A stretch of DNA of 10,138 nt. Source: JAZDMK01 sp043800975. Its GTDB lineage: Bacteria; Bacteroidota; Bacteroidia; Bacteroidales; JAHJDW01. The DNA is taken from the NCBI GenBank assembly GCA_043800975.1, contig JAZDMK010000247.1, positions 1 through 10,138 of the forward strand. The letters are read 5' to 3'. Shown here one piece after another: positions 7,198 through 10,138 of the stretch. Below the pieces are notes generated by a model. The model did no database searches and was not told where the DNA came from. It saw only the letters and a list, made by a program, of their open reading frames with translations. Both the position numbers and the translations under genes were made by a program. How positions within the stretch are numbered: the first letter of the stretch is position 1; the number at the start of each line of letters is the position of its first letter.

Positions 7198-7278
7198 CGC
7201 AAATTGAATAAAAATCAAATGAATTAACTGCCTCATTTTTTACACATCTATCAATATAGATGTTTCTATATGCGATAA
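7194..7278. repeat. Nested inverted repeats in argS/P-loop gene spacer
   Basis: The outer pair TTATCGCA (7194-7201) and TGCGATAA (7271-7278) is perfect, and extends to about 12 of 15 matches when the flanks are included. Inside it, ACATCTAT (7244-7251) and ATAGATGT (7256-7263) form a perfect 8-bp hairpin with the loop CAAT. No open reading frame with coding character and no tRNA is visible in 7123-7331. The structure could be paired protein-binding sites or a small RNA; function is unknown. Confidence 0.4.
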
Positions 7279-7331
7279 ATCAGTAAGGACAACGAAAGCC
7301 ATTTTTAAATAAAAATTTTATTGATAATAGT

Positions 7332-7361
7332 TTTGGAGTTAGACTTAAACCTATATCTTTG
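7332..7361 (+). promoter_or_regulatory. Predicted promoter of the cDPG-synthetase-like gene
   Basis: TTTG at 7332-7335 is followed after 18 bp by TATCTTTG at 7354-7361, a perfect TAnnTTTG match. The ATG is 29 bp further on. The leader is A/T-rich (AATTAATAAACAAAACTAT) without a Shine-Dalgarno sequence, as is common in Bacteroidota. Confidence 0.7.
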
Positions 7362-7390
7362 CCCGAGAAAATTAATAAACAAAACTATAT

Positions 7391-8740
7391 ATGGCGAAAA
7401 AAAATGTAATTATCATCGGTGCTGCTGGAAGAGATTTCCACAACTTCAACACCTACTACCGTGACAATGCGGATTACAACGTAGTTGCTTTTACTGCAGC
7501 TCAAATTCCTGACATTGACGGGCGCAAATATCCGGCCGCATTAGCTGGTAAACTGTATCCGAAAGGCATTCCCATTTTTGCCCAGGACAATCTTGACAAA
7601 CTGATCCGTGAAATGAAAGCTGACATTTGCGTGTTTGCTTATAGCGATATTCCTCACGTTAAACTGATGAACATTGCATCACAGGTGAATGCTGCCGGTG
7701 CTTCTTTCATGCTGATCGGCCCTGCTGACACACAGATTAAAAGTACAAAACCAGTTATCGCAGTTGGCGCTACACGTACCGGTTGCGGAAAAAGCCAGAC
7801 TTCACGTCGCATTATCCAGTTATTAATGGAAAGAGGACTGAAGGTTGTTGCTGTTCGTCACCCGATGCCTTATGGCGATCTCGTTGCACAAAAAGTACAG
7901 CGCTTTGCTACTGTTGCTGATCTAAAAAAACACAAATGCACCATTGAAGAAATGGAAGAATACGAACCACATGTAGTTCGCGGAAACGTGATTTATGCTG
8001 GTGTAGATTATGAAGCCATCGTTCGCGCTGCTGAAAAAGATCCTTCCGGTTGTGATGTTATCTTATGGGATGGCGGAAATAACGACTGGCCTTTCTATAA
8101 ATCCGATTTATTTGTGGGTGTAGCTGATCCTCATCGCCCCGGTGCTGAAGTATCATACTGGCCTGGTGAAGTAGTTGCCCGCATGGCTGATGTTATTGTT
8201 ATCAATAAAATTGACTCTGCTTGTAACGAAGATATCATTAAAGTTCGTCAGAACATTGCTAAGATTAATCCCAAAGCGATTGTTGTTGATGGTGCATCAC
8301 CACTCACAGTTGACAAACCAGAACTGATTCGCGGTAAGAAAGTTTTAGTTGTTGAAGATGGCCCAACCCTCACCCACGGTGAAATGAAAATCGGTGCCGG
8401 TACAGTAGCTGCTACCAAATTTGGTGCTGGTGAACTGGTTGACCCACGCCCCTACGCTGTTGGTAAAATCAAAGAAACTTTCCAAATATATCCTAACATT
8501 GGAACCCTTCTTCCTGCAATGGGATATGGTGACCAGCAGGTGAAAGATCTTGAAAAGACCATTGAAAAAACTCCTTGTGATGTTGTAGTTATTGCTACTC
8601 CTATCGATCTGAAACGCATCATTACGATCAAGAAGCCTACTGTAAAAGTTGGTTATGATCTTCAGGAAATCGGACAACCCGATCTCGCAGGTGTTATCGA
8701 CGATTTTGTCAAAAAACACAAACTCGGAAAGAAAAAATAA
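7391..8740 (+). CDS. Cyclic 2,3-diphosphoglycerate synthetase-like P-loop NTPase (COG2403 type)
   Basis: The product has 449 residues. The N-terminal domain begins KKNVIIIGAAGRDFHNFN (3-20), a dinucleotide-fold-like start typical of this family. The P-loop domain follows: Walker A GATRTGCGKS (126-135), an acidic strand CDVILWDGGNND (221-232) and INKIDSA (271-277), which resembles the NKxD element of G-proteins. The C-terminal part (about 330-449) has GAGTVAATKFGAGELVDPRP. The protein resembles archaeal cyclic 2,3-diphosphoglycerate synthetase, which uses ATP to cyclise 2,3-bisphosphoglycerate in some thermophilic methanogens. Bacterial homologues are often called just GTPase, and their substrate is not established to my knowledge, so the activity here is inference. 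It has a good promoter and a strong terminator, so it is probably monocistronic although pyrB follows 65 bp later. Frequent GTT, GCT and CGT codons hint at good expression. Confidence 0.85.
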   Translation: MAKKNVIIIGAAGRDFHNFNTYYRDNADYNVVAFTAAQIPDIDGRKYPAALAGKLYPKGIPIFAQDNLDKLIREMKADICVFAYSDIPHVKLMNIASQVNAAGASFMLIGPADTQIKSTKPVIAVGATRTGCGKSQTSRRIIQLLMERGLKVVAVRHPMPYGDLVAQKVQRFATVADLKKHKCTIEEMEEYEPHVVRGNVIYAGVDYEAIVRAAEKDPSGCDVILWDGGNNDWPFYKSDLFVGVADPHRPGAEVSYWPGEVVARMADVIVINKIDSACNEDIIKVRQNIAKINPKAIVVDGASPLTVDKPELIRGKKVLVVEDGPTLTHGEMKIGAGTVAATKFGAGELVDPRPYAVGKIKETFQIYPNIGTLLPAMGYGDQQVKDLEKTIEKTPCDVVVIATPIDLKRIITIKKPTVKVGYDLQEIGQPDLAGVIDDFVKKHKLGKKK

Positions 8741-8747
8741 TTTTCGG

Positions 8748-8776
8748 AAAAGCGGTATCATTACCGCTTTTTTTTT
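8748..8776 (+). terminator. Intrinsic terminator after the P-loop gene
   Basis: A perfect 10-bp stem (AAAAGCGGTA with TACCGCTTTT) closes the tetraloop TCAT and runs into nine consecutive T residues. It starts 7 bp after the stop codon at 8740 and ends 29 bp before the pyrB start. The A-tract on the 5' side pairs with part of the T-run, so on the minus strand it also has terminator character. Confidence 0.9.
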
Positions 8777-8805
8777 GTCATATCATCAACTAATAAAAAT
8801 AAAAA

Positions 8806-9723
8806 ATGAGTTTAAAAAACAAAAGCCTTGTATCGATCAACGACTTCACGCGCGAACAGCAATTGCGTGTGCTGGAGGTTGCCGCTGAATTTGCCAAGCA
8901 ACCCAAACAAAACATTCTTGGAAACACAGTAGTTTCTACTTTGTTTTTCGAACCTTCCACCCGTACGCGCCTGAGCTTTGAATCAGCCGTTGCTATGCTG
9001 GGCGGAAAAATTATCGGATTCACCGATGCGTCGTCTTCCAGTGTTACCAAAGGGGAGTCGCTGAAGGATACCATTAAAACAGTGAGTTGTTATGCTGATC
9101 TTATTGTTATGCGTCATCCGAAAGAAGGCAGCGCGCGCTTTGCAAGTGAAATGGCAAGCGTTCCTGTGATCAATGCCGGTGATGGTGCTAATCAGCATCC
9201 AACACAAACATTGCTCGATTTATTTACAATTAAAGAAACGCAAGGCACACTTGAAAATCTGGACATCGCTTTTGTCGGTGATCTGAAACACGGACGCACC
9301 GTGCATTCCCTCACCATTGCATTAAGTCAGTTCAACTGCCGTTTTCATCTTGTATCACCTCAAGTATTGAAGTTGCCCAGCGCTGTGAAGATGCATATCA
9401 AGAACAACAAACTTGAATATTATCAGTACACTGAATTGGATGAAGTGATCAAGAAAGTGGATATTTGTTACATGACGCGCATACAGCGTGAACGCTTCGC
9501 AGATCCGATGGAATACGAAAAAATTAAAAATTCATACAACCTGAAACGCGATATGCTGACCGGTTGCAAGGATAACCTGAAAATTCTGCATCCCCTGCCC
9601 CGCGTGAATGAAATCAGTGAAGACGTTGATGATACACAGCAGGCTTATTATTTCCAGCAGGCGCTCAACGGCGTGTATGTACGACAGGCGCTGATGGCAC
9701 TGATCTTAGGTTTAAAATCATAA
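8806..9723 (+). CDS. pyrB: Aspartate carbamoyltransferase, catalytic subunit
   Basis: This enzyme joins carbamoyl phosphate and aspartate to N-carbamoyl-aspartate, the committed step of pyrimidine synthesis in the cytoplasm. The product has 305 residues, the normal length. The carbamoyl-phosphate site FFEPSTRTR is at 47-55. The mobile loop SSSVTKGES (77-85) supplies a Ser and Lys82, equivalent to E. coli Ser80 and Lys84. R103 lies in VMRHP. NQHPTQ (129-134) carries the catalytic His131. Arg164 is in HGRTVHS, RIQRERF (225-231) belongs to the aspartate loop, and HPLPR is at 262-266. All key residues appear intact. pyrI starts 25 bp after its stop, so the two form an operon and presumably an allosteric holoenzyme. 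No clear promoter is seen in the 29 bp between the preceding terminator and the start. Confidence 0.97.
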   Translation: MSLKNKSLVSINDFTREQQLRVLEVAAEFAKQPKQNILGNTVVSTLFFEPSTRTRLSFESAVAMLGGKIIGFTDASSSSVTKGESLKDTIKTVSCYADLIVMRHPKEGSARFASEMASVPVINAGDGANQHPTQTLLDLFTIKETQGTLENLDIAFVGDLKHGRTVHSLTIALSQFNCRFHLVSPQVLKLPSAVKMHIKNNKLEYYQYTELDEVIKKVDICYMTRIQRERFADPMEYEKIKNSYNLKRDMLTGCKDNLKILHPLPRVNEISEDVDDTQQAYYFQQALNGVYVRQALMALILGLKS

Positions 9724-9748
9724 TGGTAACGAATTAATAATATTTTCA

Positions 9749-10138
9749 ATGAAAGAACTTATCGTAAATGCAATTGAAAACGGAACTGTGATAGATCACA
9801 TTCCCTGCGACAGCGTTTTTAAAGTAATAAAAATCCTTAATCTGGAAGCTTCCGAAAATATGCTGCTATTCGGGAACAACCTGGAAAGCAAGAAATACGG
9901 AAAGAAAGGTATTGTTAAAGTAAAAGACAAATATTTCAAAAAAGACGAAATCAATAAAATCGCACTCGTCGCTCCTGCTGCGACTTTGATATTGATTAAA
10001 GATTATAAAGTGACTGAAAAAAACCAGGTTCAGCCTCCCGAAACTGTAGAAGGTATTGTGAAATGCTTTAACCCGAACTGTATCACCAATCACGAAAATG
10101 TTGTAACACGCTTTTCATTGATTGACGCTGTTAATATC
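9749..10138 (+). CDS. pyrI: Aspartate carbamoyltransferase, regulatory subunit, 3' end beyond window
   Basis: The first 130 codons are present and the frame is open at the window edge; the family is about 150 residues long. The N-terminal nucleotide-binding domain has the hallmark AIENGTVIDHIP (8-19), then NLESKKYGKKGIVKV (44-58) and INKIALVAPAATLILI (68-83). In the E. coli protein this domain binds CTP and ATP to inhibit or activate the catalytic trimers. The zinc domain begins at VKCFNPNCITNHE (105-117), with the first two zinc-ligand cysteines (106 and 111); the second pair would lie just past the edge. Start choice: the ATG at 9749 begins MKELIVNAIENG, aligned with the family start. Its position directly after pyrB supports an allosterically regulated PyrBI complex rather than an unregulated PyrB trimer. 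Confidence 0.96.
   Translation, partial: MKELIVNAIENGTVIDHIPCDSVFKVIKILNLEASENMLLFGNNLESKKYGKKGIVKVKDKYFKKDEINKIALVAPAATLILIKDYKVTEKNQVQPPETVEGIVKCFNPNCITNHENVVTRFSLIDAVNI

Noticed and set aside
8345..8761. Minus-strand open frame of 138 codons
   Set aside because: It is antisense to the P-loop gene and runs through the terminator; the plus frame carries clear family motifs.
9866..10093. Minus-strand open frame of 75 codons
   Set aside because: It is antisense to pyrI, whose plus frame matches the regulatory-subunit family from its first residues.

Overview
The window looks like chromosome of a Bacteroidota (Bacteroidetes) bacterium. One large secreted protein ends in a type IX secretion (T9SS) type A sorting domain, a system largely confined to that phylum. 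Promoter-like sites match the Bacteroidetes TTTG / TAnnTTTG pattern, and starts are preceded by A/T-rich leaders without clear Shine-Dalgarno sequences. Five genes are complete, one looks frameshifted, and two run off the window edges.

Left half (1-4213, minus strand): two tandem paralogous genes for secreted right-handed beta-helix proteins. The upstream copy (1469-4213) is complete and has a T9SS tail. The downstream copy (1-862) is cut by the window edge. Between them sits a cassette of about 580 bp: a small PD-(D/E)XK nuclease-like GxxExxY gene bracketed by inverted arms built from a CACAGAT unit repeated about every 10 bp. The cassette leaves only about 20 bp and 4 bp to the flanking genes. 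The GxxExxY reading frame appears to carry a 1-base deletion near its 3' end.

Middle (4309-7077, minus strand): an uncharacterised five-helix membrane protein and arginyl-tRNA synthetase (argS). In the spacer between them is a second, gene-less copy of the CACAGAT repeat, arranged as a long imperfect hairpin.

Right half (7391-10138, plus strand): a P-loop protein of the cyclic 2,3-diphosphoglycerate synthetase / COG2403 type, divergent from argS across a 313-bp spacer that holds both promoters and several inverted repeats. A strong intrinsic terminator follows it. Then come pyrB and the start of pyrI, the catalytic and regulatory subunits of aspartate carbamoyltransferase, 25 bp apart and evidently one operon for the committed step of pyrimidine synthesis.

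The housekeeping genes look ordinary. The parts that deserve a second look are the GxxExxY/CACAGAT cassette with its gene-less relative, and the cDPG-synthetase-like gene beside pyrBI.
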